From contig JAVBMJ010000039.1 of assembly GCA_031552535.1 (NCBI GenBank), positions 1-33,721 of the forward strand: a stretch of DNA of 33,721 bases, in the 5' to 3' direction. This DNA comes from JAVBMJ01 sp031552535. Its GTDB lineage: Bacteria; Bacteroidota; Bacteroidia; Bacteroidales; Rikenellaceae. Shown piece by piece: positions 15,844 to 23,099 of this stretch; within the stretch, counting starts at the first letter, position 1, and each line of letters starts with the position of its first letter. The notes below the pieces were generated by a model. It did not search any database, was not told the DNA's origin, and saw only the letters and a list, made by a program, of their open reading frames with translations. Both the position numbers and the translations under genes were made by a program.

Positions 15844-16836
15844 CTACTGCACCAAATGCACCATTCCCGTAACGACAGGGTCGCGCCTGAAAATATTCCG
15901 GTTTCCCAGATCGGGGTCGAAGCCGTTGATCACAGCGCGGTAATACGACATAACGCCGGGATTGCGGGCCGGTATCACGTCTATGAAATACGTGTGGGAA
16001 TCGTTGTAAGACGAGGCGTCTTTCAATACGTCTGAAAAATCGGTATAGGTTATCTTGCGGGCGTAAGGTGCCGTCACATCCCGGCCCAACAGCGATTGGT
16101 GCTCCAGGAACGTGTCCACAGACTTCAATATGCGGTCGTTGCGGTTGAAATTGAGGTACACGCCTTTTTTGACCTTGAGCGAAAGCACGTCGGCCCACAA
16201 TTCATGGTCTTCGCACACGACCGCCGGGGCATTCAGGATTATATTGTCGAAAAGCACGCACTCGTCGAGATTGTTGACTATGTAATGGGCGTATTGCTTT
16301 GCGAAAAGGTTCCCAAGGCTGTGGAACATCAGTGTCACATTACCCTGGGCTATGCTGTCGCAGTTCTGGATATGCCTGAGGGTGTGTACGAACGAATCGA
16401 ATACGAAGGCGGCATTTTCCTTTGCCTTGTGATAATTGCGTATGCCAGTGATGCCTTTTATCTCCTGCGCCGGCCATGCGAACAGGATGACGTTCACGTC
16501 GTAAAGATCGGGCACCTGGCTCATCAGCGGCACCAACTCATTTATGTTGGCCCCGTCGCCATGCACGAACAACAGTGTATTGCGGCGCTTGTATGTGCGT
16601 TGTATGCCTTCGTGATAGCTGCCCACTTCCTCGATGGAAAACGTTTTGTCGGGAGCGACCTTAACATGCAGGAACGAATATGGATGCTTGTCGCTGCCCG
16701 GGCCGGGCCGGTTCAGGTCGCTGGCCATGGCTTCCCTGTAGTTGTATGTCGACACCACGAACAGGTCCACAGATTGCGAACGCCCCATCAGAGATGTGAG
16801 GCATAACAATATGGACGCTATTATCCTGCAACGCAT
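15844..16836 (-). CDS. secreted alpha/beta-hydrolase (esterase/lipase-like), first gene of the cluster
   Basis: A 330-residue protein. Residues 1-22 form a signal peptide (RCRIIASILLCLTSLMGRSQ), so it acts in the periplasm or beyond. The fold is alpha/beta-hydrolase of the DUF900-like serine esterase type: FVHGDG (90-95) gives the oxyanion hole and MFHSLGNLF the nucleophile Ser173, with FNRNDRILK as the likely acidic-residue loop. The start is ATG 16836; the frame extension to 16881 uses TTG. It is 14 bases from the ammonia-lyase start, so it belongs to the same transcript and leads it. It may trim or transfer the lipidated product in the envelope. That role is speculative. Confidence 0.82.
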   Translation of the reverse strand: MRCRIIASILLCLTSLMGRSQSVDLFVVSTYNYREAMASDLNRPGPGSDKHPYSFLHVKVAPDKTFSIEEVGSYHEGIQRTYKRRNTLLFVHGDGANINELVPLMSQVPDLYDVNVILFAWPAQEIKGITGIRNYHKAKENAAFVFDSFVHTLRHIQNCDSIAQGNVTLMFHSLGNLFAKQYAHYIVNNLDECVLFDNIILNAPAVVCEDHELWADVLSLKVKKGVYLNFNRNDRILKSVDTFLEHQSLLGRDVTAPYARKITYTDFSDVLKDASSYNDSHTYFIDVIPARNPGVMSYYRAVINGFDPDLGNRNIFRRDPVVTGMVHLVQ

Positions 16837-16932
16837 TGATTCAGGGACTGGGTTGGGTTTGTGTTTTTCCGGCGGATTCAATCGGATACTTCAGTCCGCC
16901 GGCAGTTGGATGGAGAAAAAGTTCGCACCCTG

Positions 16933-16940
16933 CAAAGTTA
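16933..16940 (-). promoter_or_regulatory. promoter -7 element of the biosynthetic cluster
   Basis: TAACTTTG on the minus strand is a perfect TAnnTTTG match about 97 bases before ATG 16836, and it is the only such element upstream of the esterase gene. The -33 position falls at the edge of MITE A and does not read TTTG. The MITE insertion may therefore have replaced the original upstream promoter half. Confidence 0.5.
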
Positions 16941-16954
16941 AGTAAGTTATTTTA

Positions 16955-17118
16955 GAAACTGTTTAAATTTTATTTTCAAAAAATATTATGAGCAGTTTCG
17001 GGATGATTTTTTTGCACCGCACGAGGAGCATAGCGGTGCTCTATGTAACGAGTGTGGTGCAAAAAAAGCGCCCGAAAGAGCACATAAGAAATTTGACAAA
17101 TAAATTTTAAACAGTTTC
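16955..17118. mobile_element. MITE-like element A (164 bp)
   Basis: Terminal inverted repeats GAAACTGTTTAAATTT and its near-complement AAATTTTAAACAGTTTC bound 164 non-coding bases flanked by TTA on both sides (16952-16954, 17119-17121), a 3 bp target duplication. The core carries GAGGAGCATAGCGGTGCTCT followed by ATGTAACGA, shared with the other three copies. There is no transposase. A TNA duplication is typical of the IS1031 subgroup of the IS5 family, which could mobilise it in trans. Confidence 0.75.
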
Positions 17119-17138
17119 TTAATTTCAGATACCGTTTA

Positions 17139-17299
17139 GAGCTTGTTTGAATTTTCTCATCGAAGGTGTTTTCGAAGGATTTTCCGATTATTTTTGAGGT
17201 GAAATAAGGCGGATAGCGGTTCTATTTAACGAATTTTCAGCGAAAAAAAGCGCTGAAAAGGATCGAAAAGAACGAGAATGAGAAATTTAAAACAAGCTC
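17139..17299. mobile_element. MITE-like element B (161 bp)
   Basis: The ends are GAGCTTGTTTGAATTTTCTC and GAGAAATTTAAAACAAGCTC, with flanking TTA duplications at 17136-17138 and 17300-17302. The core GGCGGATAGCGGTTCTATTT and AACGA aligns with elements A, C and D. It lies only 20 bases from element A, in the same orientation, so the two are tandem but separate insertions with their own duplications. Confidence 0.75.
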
Positions 17300-17321
17300 T
17301 TAGTTTTACCTTGGAAATTAA

Positions 17322-17361
17322 ATACGGAGGTTACGTTCCTGCAGGAACGTAACCTCCGTAT
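17322..17361 (-). terminator. 40 bp perfect palindrome after the beta-barrel gene
   Basis: ATACGGAGGTTACGTTCCTG (17322-17341) is followed directly by its exact complement (17342-17361). It lies 36 bases past the stop of the minus-strand barrel gene, so it probably ends that transcript. After it comes TTAATTTCC in the minus reading direction, a weak U-rich run. Confidence 0.6.
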
Positions 17362-17396
17362 CTTAACGCTTTATCCGTAAATTATTTACCGTTTTT

Positions 17397-18023
17397 TCAG
17401 AATGCTATACCTGCGCGTAGCCCGAAGTTACCGATACCGTTGACGTTGTACTGGAAGATATCGGTATTGTTGGTTGCATAGCTGAAGAAGCCGGCTATGT
17501 GTATCCCGAAACGCCGTTCAGGCGACGGATATATCGTTACGCCTACTTCGGGAGCCATGTAAAATCCCCATGTATTGTCATACAACTCGAATGCCGAGTA
17601 GAACGACGTGAAGCGGGTAAAGCTGGGCCCGATTTTAAGTGCAAGATAAGGTTCGAAAATCCCGGCCTGAATCAGCCGGTAACGTGCGCCCACCCCGAAC
17701 GGCAACTGGAATTGGCAGTGCTGTTGGTCGGTGGTTACGGACGCAGTAGGGCTGAGTTGAATGGTCTGCCGCGGAATATACTGGTTGTTTGTCTGATAGT
17801 TAAGGAACAGGCCCACGGCCAGGTCGCGTGCCACGTAGCGTCCCATTTCGAAATTGGCTCCCCAGCCGCTCGCCTTCGATACGAAGTCGTTGCCTGTCGG
17901 GAACATGAATTGCCAGTCTGCGTTGAAATAGCTGTCGCGCATGATCTGTGCTTTAGACTCTCTTGCCGAGAAGACAAGGACTCCGGTCAGGAGTGCCAGC
18001 GCTATGTATTTGATAGTTTTCAT
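17397..18023 (-). CDS. outer-membrane beta-barrel protein
   Basis: A 208-residue protein. Residues 1-25 are a signal peptide (KTIKYIALALLTGVLVFSA ... KAQ). The rest is a run of alternating hydrophobic strands ending in GNFGLRAGIAF, whose terminal Phe is the beta-barrel assembly signal. The pattern (glycine-rich strands, GARYRLIQAGIFEPYLALKIG) fits the small 8-stranded OmpA/OmpW-like porin-family barrels. The substrate is unknown. It follows the DUF4136 lipoprotein gene by 44 bases and both are probably on one transcript, suggesting that the two envelope proteins act together. ATG 18023 is chosen because the signal peptide begins there; the longer frame to 18179 overlaps the lipoprotein gene. 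Confidence 0.85.
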   Translation of the reverse strand: MKTIKYIALALLTGVLVFSARESKAQIMRDSYFNADWQFMFPTGNDFVSKASGWGANFEMGRYVARDLAVGLFLNYQTNNQYIPRQTIQLSPTASVTTDQQHCQFQLPFGVGARYRLIQAGIFEPYLALKIGPSFTRFTSFYSAFELYDNTWGFYMAPEVGVTIYPSPERRFGIHIAGFFSYATNNTDIFQYNVNGIGNFGLRAGIAF

Positions 18024-18067
18024 AATCGGATATTCTATAAAATTTGACGTTGTAACTGATGTATCTG

Positions 18068-18718
18068 TTATTTTTGTATGTAAGGCGACTGTGTGAATGC
18101 CTGTTGTACTGCGCTTACCGCCAACGATGTGTCGAAATCGGCCGATCCCGACAACAGCCCGGTAATGTATGTATTCCACAGTATGGGCAGTTTGTTATTC
18201 GGACCCGGAGTTGCCGTAAGGTCTACCATGTCGGCCAGCAGCGATCCGGTGGCATATGTGTAGACTACCGGGTAAGGATAGTACCAGTATCCCCAGTCAC
18301 CCCAGTAGGTCGGATCCCAATAATATGGATAGTAATCCCACCACCAGTACGGGTCGATATAGTCGATAAAATAGGTGATGTTCTGAATGTAGCTGACCTG
18401 GACGCCGAGCGTTGCGGCATCTTTGTCATTGGTGATAGTGTAGCCGCGCCCTTGGAGTTCGCTTTTAAAGGTATTGAGGATCTGTTGCGCATTGGCGTCT
18501 TTCCAATACTGCGGAGTAGTGGTTTGCTTACCCTGGATCAGCAGTATGCTGTCGGGCACAAATACTGTCGTGTACTTCGAGAAGTCGGCGGCTGGGTCAT
18601 AATTGGTATAAACAAGATACTCGTCGCTCAATTCTCCCATGTCAGGATCCAACTGGCATGAGGTGGCCGTGAACAGGGCAAAAATAGCCAATGTCCCCGC
18701 GTAGATAAGTTTTTTCAT
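18068..18718 (-). CDS. DUF4136 lipoprotein with Trp/Tyr-rich segment
   Basis: A 216-residue lipoprotein: the lipobox ATSC places the acylated Cys at residue 21, so the mature protein is membrane-anchored. Residues about 30-115 and 156-216 show the DUF4136 pattern (FSKYTTVFVPDS, IQNITYFIDY, GSLLADMVDL). Between them residues 122-155 are extremely aromatic: 7 Trp and 12 Tyr in 34 positions, with several Pro and Asp. DUF4136 proteins are uncharacterised envelope lipoproteins that often carry an aromatic loop. It is the first gene of a two-gene unit with the beta-barrel protein. No clear TAnnTTTG promoter was found upstream. Confidence 0.88.
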   Translation of the reverse strand: MKKLIYAGTLAIFALFTATSCQLDPDMGELSDEYLVYTNYDPAADFSKYTTVFVPDSILLIQGKQTTTPQYWKDANAQQILNTFKSELQGRGYTITNDKDAATLGVQVSYIQNITYFIDYIDPYWWWDYYPYYWDPTYWGDWGYWYYPYPVVYTYATGSLLADMVDLTATPGPNNKLPILWNTYITGLLSGSADFDTSLAVSAVQQAFTQSPYIQK

Positions 18719-19027
18719 AGCTTTTTAAATTAAATTATTTTTATTAACTTTGGTTTTGCAGAGGTCTATATCAACTTTCGTTCCAAATGGAGCGGCCATA
18801 ATTGTTAATTTTGTGTTAAGCCGAAAGAGGCCGTCAGTCATACAAGATTACGCCCGCCGGGGAAAATCATGGCAAAGGATTTGCATTACAGATCGTTCAG
18901 GCTGTTGTTGCCACCGGATCAAAAATGGCAAACCTTACCTTCTAAACGGATAATCCGGATTTAACAACTTTGTGCAAAATATATATTATATCTTATTAAT
19001 TTAGCGCGAGATAACCGATATGAAATT
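18719..19027. promoter_or_regulatory. intergenic region between the lipoprotein gene and atpD
   Basis: The two genes diverge from this 309-base region. On the plus strand TAACTTTG (18745-18752) is a perfect -7 match toward atpD, which would give a leader of about 270 bases; its -33 half is poor. Nearer to atpD the sequence is AT-rich with TAATTTAG (19000s), one mismatch from the -7 consensus. A short frame at 18750-18953 has unlikely composition and no homolog that I know of, and I treat the region as non-coding. Confidence 0.35.
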
Positions 19028-20614
19028 ATGGCAACCCGGTCCAATGGATATATATCGCAGGTTATAGGGCCTGTCGTCGATATCGGTTTTGATAACGGCA
19101 TGGGCTCCGAAGCATCGTTGCCGCCGATCAACGATGCAATGGAGATACGCCGTCCAGGTACGGCACCGGTGGTGGTGGAAATACGCCAGCATATAGGCGA
19201 AAACAGCGTTAGAGCTGTGGCTCTGGAGTCGACCGACGGGCTGAGGCGTGGCATGGAGGCGGTAACGACAGGTTCCCCGGTATTGATGCCGGCCGGCGAC
19301 CAGGTCCGGGGGCGGGTGATGAACGTCACGGGCAGGGCAATCGACGGGCTCGCCACCTTTAATCGTACGGGGGCGTTACCCATACATCGCGACCCGCCTA
19401 AGTTCGAAGAGTTAACCACGGTGCAGGAGGTACTTTATACCGGCATTAAAGTGATCGACCTGCTTTGCCCCTATTCCAAAGGTGGCAAGATCGGTCTCTT
19501 CGGGGGTGCCGGCGTAGGCAAGACAGTGTTGATCATGGAGTTGATCAACAACATAGCCAAGCGCGGAAACGGATATTCGGTATTCACCGGTGTTGGCGAA
19601 CGCACCCGCGAAGGCAACGACCTGCTACGCGAGATGATATCGTCGGGTGTAATACGTTATGGGGAGGCATTCCGCAAGGACATGGAGGCCGGAGGATGGG
19701 ACCTTTCGAAAGTCGACTACGACGAGGTTTCGAAATCTCAGGTAACACTTATTTTCGGGCAGATGAACGAGCCTCCGGGTGCACGGTCGGCTGTGGCGTT
19801 GTCGGGACTTACTGTTGCCGAATCTTTCCGTGACTCGGAAGGCGGGGGGCATGATATTTTATTTTTTATCGACAATATATTCCGTTTCACGCAAGCCGGA
19901 TCGGAGGTATCGGCGCTTTTGGGGCGTATGCCTTCGGCGGTGGGCTACCAGCCCACGCTGGCCTCGGAGATGGGAGCAATGCAGGAGAGGATCACCTCTA
20001 CCAAACGCGGTTCGATCACATCGGTACAGGCGGTGTACGTGCCTGCCGACGACCTCACCGACCCGGCCCCCTCCACCACATTCGCACATCTTGACGCAAC
20101 CACCGTACTGAGCCGTAAGATCACCGAGCTGGGCATCTATCCGGCGGTAGATCCACTGGAGTCGTCGTCGCGCATACTCGATCCACTGGTCGTAGGGCAG
20201 GAGCACTACGATGTGGCGATGAGGGTATTGCAGATATTGCAACGTTACAAGGAGCTACAAGATATAATATCTATCCTGGGGATGGAGGAACTATCGGCCG
20301 ACGACCGCCTTACGGTTGCCCGCGCCCGTAAAGTACAGCGGTTTTTTTCACAACCTTTCGCCACGGCGCGACAGTACACGGGTATCGAGGGGGCGATGGT
20401 GCCGATAGAGGATTGCATCAAGGGGTTCCGCACAATCCTTGACGGCGGGGCCGACATGCTGCCGGAATCCGCCCTGATGAATGTGGGCACTATCGAAGAG
20501 GCTTTTGCAAAGGCCGAAATTATCGGCAAGGAGATAAGCGGGGAAGCAGCGGTCCCGGAAGGACAGTTGAGAAACAACTCAAATTTCCTGTCGGGGGAAA
20601 AGGCAAAAAAATAA
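19028..20614 (+). CDS. atpD: F1F0 ATP synthase subunit beta
   Basis: The catalytic F1 subunit. Visible motifs are Walker A GGAGVGKT with the following VLIMELINN, the catalytic-Glu block GVGERTREGNDL, Walker B IFFIDNIFRFTQAG-type (LFFIDNIFRF), ERITSTKRGSITSVQA, PADDLTDPAP and the DELSEED-region equivalent GMEELSADD. At 528 residues it is slightly longer than most beta subunits because of a short N-terminal insert and an extended C-terminus, which is common in Bacteroidetes. It opens the operon atpD-atpC-AtpI-like-atpB. All catalytic residues appear intact. Confidence 0.97.
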   Translation: MATRSNGYISQVIGPVVDIGFDNGMGSEASLPPINDAMEIRRPGTAPVVVEIRQHIGENSVRAVALESTDGLRRGMEAVTTGSPVLMPAGDQVRGRVMNVTGRAIDGLATFNRTGALPIHRDPPKFEELTTVQEVLYTGIKVIDLLCPYSKGGKIGLFGGAGVGKTVLIMELINNIAKRGNGYSVFTGVGERTREGNDLLREMISSGVIRYGEAFRKDMEAGGWDLSKVDYDEVSKSQVTLIFGQMNEPPGARSAVALSGLTVAESFRDSEGGGHDILFFIDNIFRFTQAGSEVSALLGRMPSAVGYQPTLASEMGAMQERITSTKRGSITSVQAVYVPADDLTDPAPSTTFAHLDATTVLSRKITELGIYPAVDPLESSSRILDPLVVGQEHYDVAMRVLQILQRYKELQDIISILGMEELSADDRLTVARARKVQRFFSQPFATARQYTGIEGAMVPIEDCIKGFRTILDGGADMLPESALMNVGTIEEAFAKAEIIGKEISGEAAVPEGQLRNNSNFLSGEKAKK

Positions 20615-20625
20615 CGATAAATAGT

Positions 20626-20650
20626 AGATTCAGACAGACTCTAAACAGTT
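20626..20650. repeat. solitary MITE end between atpD and atpC
   Basis: The sequence ATTCAGACAGACTC followed by TAAACAG matches, in reverse complement, the start of the sequence at 21394-21416 (CTGTTTAGAGTCTGTCT) over 17 bases. This is a single terminal repeat of the MITE family without its partner. With 21394-21416 it forms an outward-facing inverted pair around atpC and the AtpI-like gene. Confidence 0.45.
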
Positions 20651-20714
20651 TTTGAGAATGTCAGGTAGCATTTATACAAAAATATACAGGCCGTTTATTA
20701 AAATTATGTATGTT

Positions 20715-20999
20715 ATGAAACTGAGGATAGTTTTTCCGGGCATCGCGGCTATCGACGCCGAAGTGGAGAAAGTCTCCCTCCCGGGAGTTATGGGGATTTT
20801 TACGGTACTCGAAGGACATGCTCCTGTCATAGCCCAGCTTAAACAGGGTGTCGTGGTGTACCATACCTCTGAAGGCAAACAGGTGGTGAAGATCGGCGGC
20901 GGACATGTGCGCATCCTGGATTCGAGGGTGACGGTCAGCGCGCTCCAGCCCGAAGAGAACATGGTGGCGGGAAATGCCGAAGAGGAGATGAAAGCATGA
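20715..20999 (+). CDS. atpC: F1F0 ATP synthase subunit epsilon
   Basis: A 94-residue epsilon subunit. It has the N-terminal beta-sandwich (MKLRIVFPG, EVEKVSLPGVMGIFTVLEGHAPVIAQL, VVKIGGGHVRILDSRVTV) that contacts the central stalk, but ends soon after the sandwich. The C-terminal helical hairpin used for auto-inhibition in longer homologs is missing, which is usual for Bacteroidetes. The open frame starts at 20652, but family alignment places the start at ATG 20715 (MKLRIV), with ATG 20706 as the alternative. The 100 bases between atpD and this start contain a solitary MITE end. The stop overlaps the AtpI-like start by 4 bases. Confidence 0.92.
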   Translation: MKLRIVFPGIAAIDAEVEKVSLPGVMGIFTVLEGHAPVIAQLKQGVVVYHTSEGKQVVKIGGGHVRILDSRVTVSALQPEENMVAGNAEEEMKA

Positions 21000-21385
21000 G
21001 ACGAAAAATATTCATACTGCTGTTTGTCAATGCCATGCTTGGCATTGCGGGAGGTTTTGTCCTTAGCAGTGCCGCACCGCAATATTATTTTCCGCTTTAT
21101 TGGTTAATCCCGGTATATTATACGGTACTGGGAATGATTTATGCGGCAGTGATGTTTCACCGGGCCAGGGTCAGGCCCCGAGGATTGCTCAATACATTCA
21201 TGTTGATGCGTGGCGTCAAATTCCTTGTTACAGTCGCAGGTATAGTTCTTTACCTCTCGCTCGACGGAGTGCAGAGGTTTACGTTTTGTCTGGTTATGAT
21301 GATATTCTATTTTATGTACATGTTTGTAGAAACCTACCTTTATTATAATCTCGAACAGCGTCGTCGCAAACATGGGTTACAGTAA
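20996..21385 (+). CDS. AtpI-like small membrane protein of the ATP synthase operon
   Basis: A 129-residue protein with four predicted membrane helices (about 5-25, 34-54, 69-90, 95-115) and basic loops (HRARVRPRG, EQRRRKHG). It overlaps atpC by ATGA, placing it firmly in the operon between atpC and atpB. At this position Bacteroidetes carry a small hydrophobic protein thought to act like AtpI, which helps assemble the c-ring; sequence conservation is low, so the name rests on topology and position. A similar slot is occupied by AtpQ/AtpR in N-type ATPases. Confidence 0.75.
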   Translation: MRRKIFILLFVNAMLGIAGGFVLSSAAPQYYFPLYWLIPVYYTVLGMIYAAVMFHRARVRPRGLLNTFMLMRGVKFLVTVAGIVLYLSLDGVQRFTFCLVMMIFYFMYMFVETYLYYNLEQRRRKHGLQ

Positions 21386-21401
21386 GATTAAAATCTGTTT
21401 A

Positions 21402-21600
21402 GAGTCTGTCTAAATTTCCCCATGAAGAGTTTCTCAGAAGCTGTTTGGATTTGTTAACGAGATTATTTTATATCGTTTTGCCGATGATTTTTCGCGGTGG
21501 GATGAGGCGAATAGCGGCCCCTGTTTAACGAATCACACCGCGGGAAAGCGCGGAAAAGAGAATAAAAGAACGAGATTAATAAATTCAAAACAGCTTCTCA
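21402..21600. mobile_element. MITE-like element C (161 bp core) before atpB
   Basis: Element C spans 21437-21597 with ends GAAGCTGTTTGGATTT and AAATTCAAAACAGCTTC and a TCA target duplication at 21434-21436 and 21598-21600. Its core GAGGCGAATAGCGGCCCCTG aligns with A and B. To the left, 21402-21433 (GAGTCTGTCTAAATTTCCCC...) is the end of a second, decayed copy preceded by TTA, so C appears to have inserted next to an older element. The insertion separates atpB from the AtpI-like gene by 231 bases and must lie in the transcript of the operon, or break it. Confidence 0.75.
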
Positions 21601-21616
21601 AAGTCTGCCTGAACTT

Positions 21617-22669
21617 ATGTTAAAATATTTCAGGAAATATATCTGCATAACTGCAGCTTTTTTTGCAGGCATTCTCTCCGCCATTGGACAGGACGGTGGA
21701 GGAAAACCCGGCCTGAAGGAGATCGTATTCCCACACCTTGGCGATACCTACGGGTGGCATGTGGTATCCTTTACACCTCGGAAAAGTATAGTTTTACCTC
21801 TGCCCGTGGTGGTACGCGGTCACGACGGGGAGTGGCATCGGTTCAGTTCGTCGCGACTCGAAGGCGGATCTGTATGGCATGGATTTGCCCTTGCCGGCAC
21901 AGGGAAGTACGAGGGTAAGGTGGTTGAATTGACTCCCGGCGGCGAGTGGCGGCGTCCTCTCGACCTGTCGCTGACCAAAACCGGTGCCGCGCTGCTCGTA
22001 AATACGCTGTTGTTGATAATTGTGGTTTCGCTCGCCGTCAGGGGCTACCGCCGTAATCCGCTCAGGGCGCCACGCGGGATCACGGCCGCCGTGGAGATGC
22101 TGACGGTGGAGATAACCGAAGGGGTTATACGCCCGTGCGTGGGTGAGGGACACTACCGCCGTTACGCTCCGTTCCTGCTGACGCTGTTTTTTTTCATACT
22201 GACCAACAACCTGATGGGTGTAGTTCCGTTCTTCCCGGGCGGGGCCAACACCACGGGCAACATCACAGTGACGCTGGTACTGGCCGTGGCGACATTCCTT
22301 GTGGTCAACCTGTCCGGCTCCAGGGAGTATTGGAAGGAGATATTCAACCCCGATGTTCCGTCGTGGATGAAACTGCCCTTGCCGCTGATGCCGGCCATCG
22401 AGTTGCTGGGTGTATTCACCAAACCATTCGCATTGATGATCCGCCTGTTCGCCAACGTCCTTGCCGGACATTCCATTGCCCTGGGCCTGACGTGCCTCGT
22501 ATTTGCCACGGTTTCCATGGGCCGGGCTATTAACGTGTCTATGAGTGCCGTGGCGGTACTGCTGGGAGTTTTCATGATACTGGTCGAAGTACTTGTGGCA
22601 TTCCTGCAGGCCTATGTATTTACCATGCTTTCATCGATATTCATCGGGATGTCGAAGGTCGGGAGATAA
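21617..22669 (+). CDS. atpB: F1F0 ATP synthase subunit a
   Basis: The proton-channel subunit of F0. An N-terminal signal-like segment (1-24) and a periplasmic beta-rich extension of about 110 residues precede the five-helix membrane part, as in other Bacteroidetes subunit a proteins. The essential Arg is in LMIRLFANVLAGH, within PFALMIRLFANVLAGHSIAL; the last helices (VLVAFLQAYVFTMLSSIFIG) end the protein normally, so the gene is complete at 350 residues. The usual following genes atpE, atpF, atpH, atpA and atpG are absent, and the next gene is convergent. If expressed from the operon promoter the transcript must pass through MITE C. Confidence 0.95.
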   Translation: MLKYFRKYICITAAFFAGILSAIGQDGGGKPGLKEIVFPHLGDTYGWHVVSFTPRKSIVLPLPVVVRGHDGEWHRFSSSRLEGGSVWHGFALAGTGKYEGKVVELTPGGEWRRPLDLSLTKTGAALLVNTLLLIIVVSLAVRGYRRNPLRAPRGITAAVEMLTVEITEGVIRPCVGEGHYRRYAPFLLTLFFFILTNNLMGVVPFFPGGANTTGNITVTLVLAVATFLVVNLSGSREYWKEIFNPDVPSWMKLPLPLMPAIELLGVFTKPFALMIRLFANVLAGHSIALGLTCLVFATVSMGRAINVSMSAVAVLLGVFMILVEVLVAFLQAYVFTMLSSIFIGMSKVGR

Positions 22670-22706
22670 CGACTTTAATCCGTGGTATATTAAGCCCGGG
22701 GATGTG

Positions 22707-22780
22707 GTCAATAGCGGTTGGTTTCTCTGATCGTTTTTCGAAAAAACGGTACGTATCAAACTGCCATACGCACTATTGAC
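22707..22780 (+). terminator. nested hairpin after atpB
   Basis: GTCAATAG (22707-22714) pairs with CTATTGAC (22773-22780), and inside it CGTTTTT/AAAAACG (22732-22738, 22742-22748) forms a second stem. It begins 38 bases past the atpB stop and is a plausible end of the atp transcript, though it lacks a U-tract. Confidence 0.4.
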
Positions 22781-22930
22781 AGGGGATCAGATATCGTTTT
22801 CCGTTATGCCTTAAAAAAAGGTAATGATGCCAAAAATGGCGCTTGATCATGTTATCCAGAGGGAAGGCAGTTGCGAGAAATATGTCTTATATTCAAACAC
22901 TTAACGAAGCGGTTACGCAAAATTCGGGAC

Positions 22931-22980
22931 AACATACCCTGTATTAGCAGGAAGTACTTCCTGCTAATACAGGGTATGTT
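22931..22980. terminator. 50 bp perfect palindrome in the convergent gap
   Basis: AACATACCCTGTATTAGCAG (from 22931) begins a 25-base arm followed at once by its exact complement through 22980, with no loop. As RNA it gives a long stem in either direction, so it can serve both atpB and the convergent regulator gene. The remainder of 22670-23099 contains no gene, only this and the two neighbouring hairpins. Confidence 0.5.
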
Positions 22981-23026
22981 GCTAAGGAACAATTGATTGG
23001 ACGGTGAATAAAGTGCCGCATTTGGC

Positions 23027-23084
23027 ATCATTACCGGTAAAAATAAGGTGTCTGGTGAGACACCTTATTTTTACCGGTAATGAT
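23027..23084 (-). terminator. 27 bp perfect stem-loop after the regulator gene
   Basis: The arms 23027-23053 and 23058-23084 (ATCATTACCGGTAAAAATAA... and its complement) are perfectly paired around a 4-base loop GGTG. It lies 15 bases past the stop of the minus-strand regulator, the right place for its terminator; the stem contains an A/T-rich run that could supply U residues in either direction. Confidence 0.6.
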
Positions 23085-23099
23085 ACTCCGGGCCGGCCA

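Noticed and set aside
14288..16198. Very long open frame extending the ammonia-lyase N-terminus by 123 residues
   Set aside because: The extension runs antisense-free but out of frame through the esterase gene, has no family match, and ATG 15829 begins exactly where ammonia-lyases begin.
16955..17299. The tandem MITEs as a CRISPR array or riboswitch
   Set aside because: There are only two units, each with its own terminal inverted repeats and target duplication, and no short repeat-spacer pattern.
18750..18953. 67-codon plus-strand frame before atpD
   Set aside because: Cys-rich, unstructured composition, no recognisable motif, and it starts inside a likely promoter; treated as non-coding.
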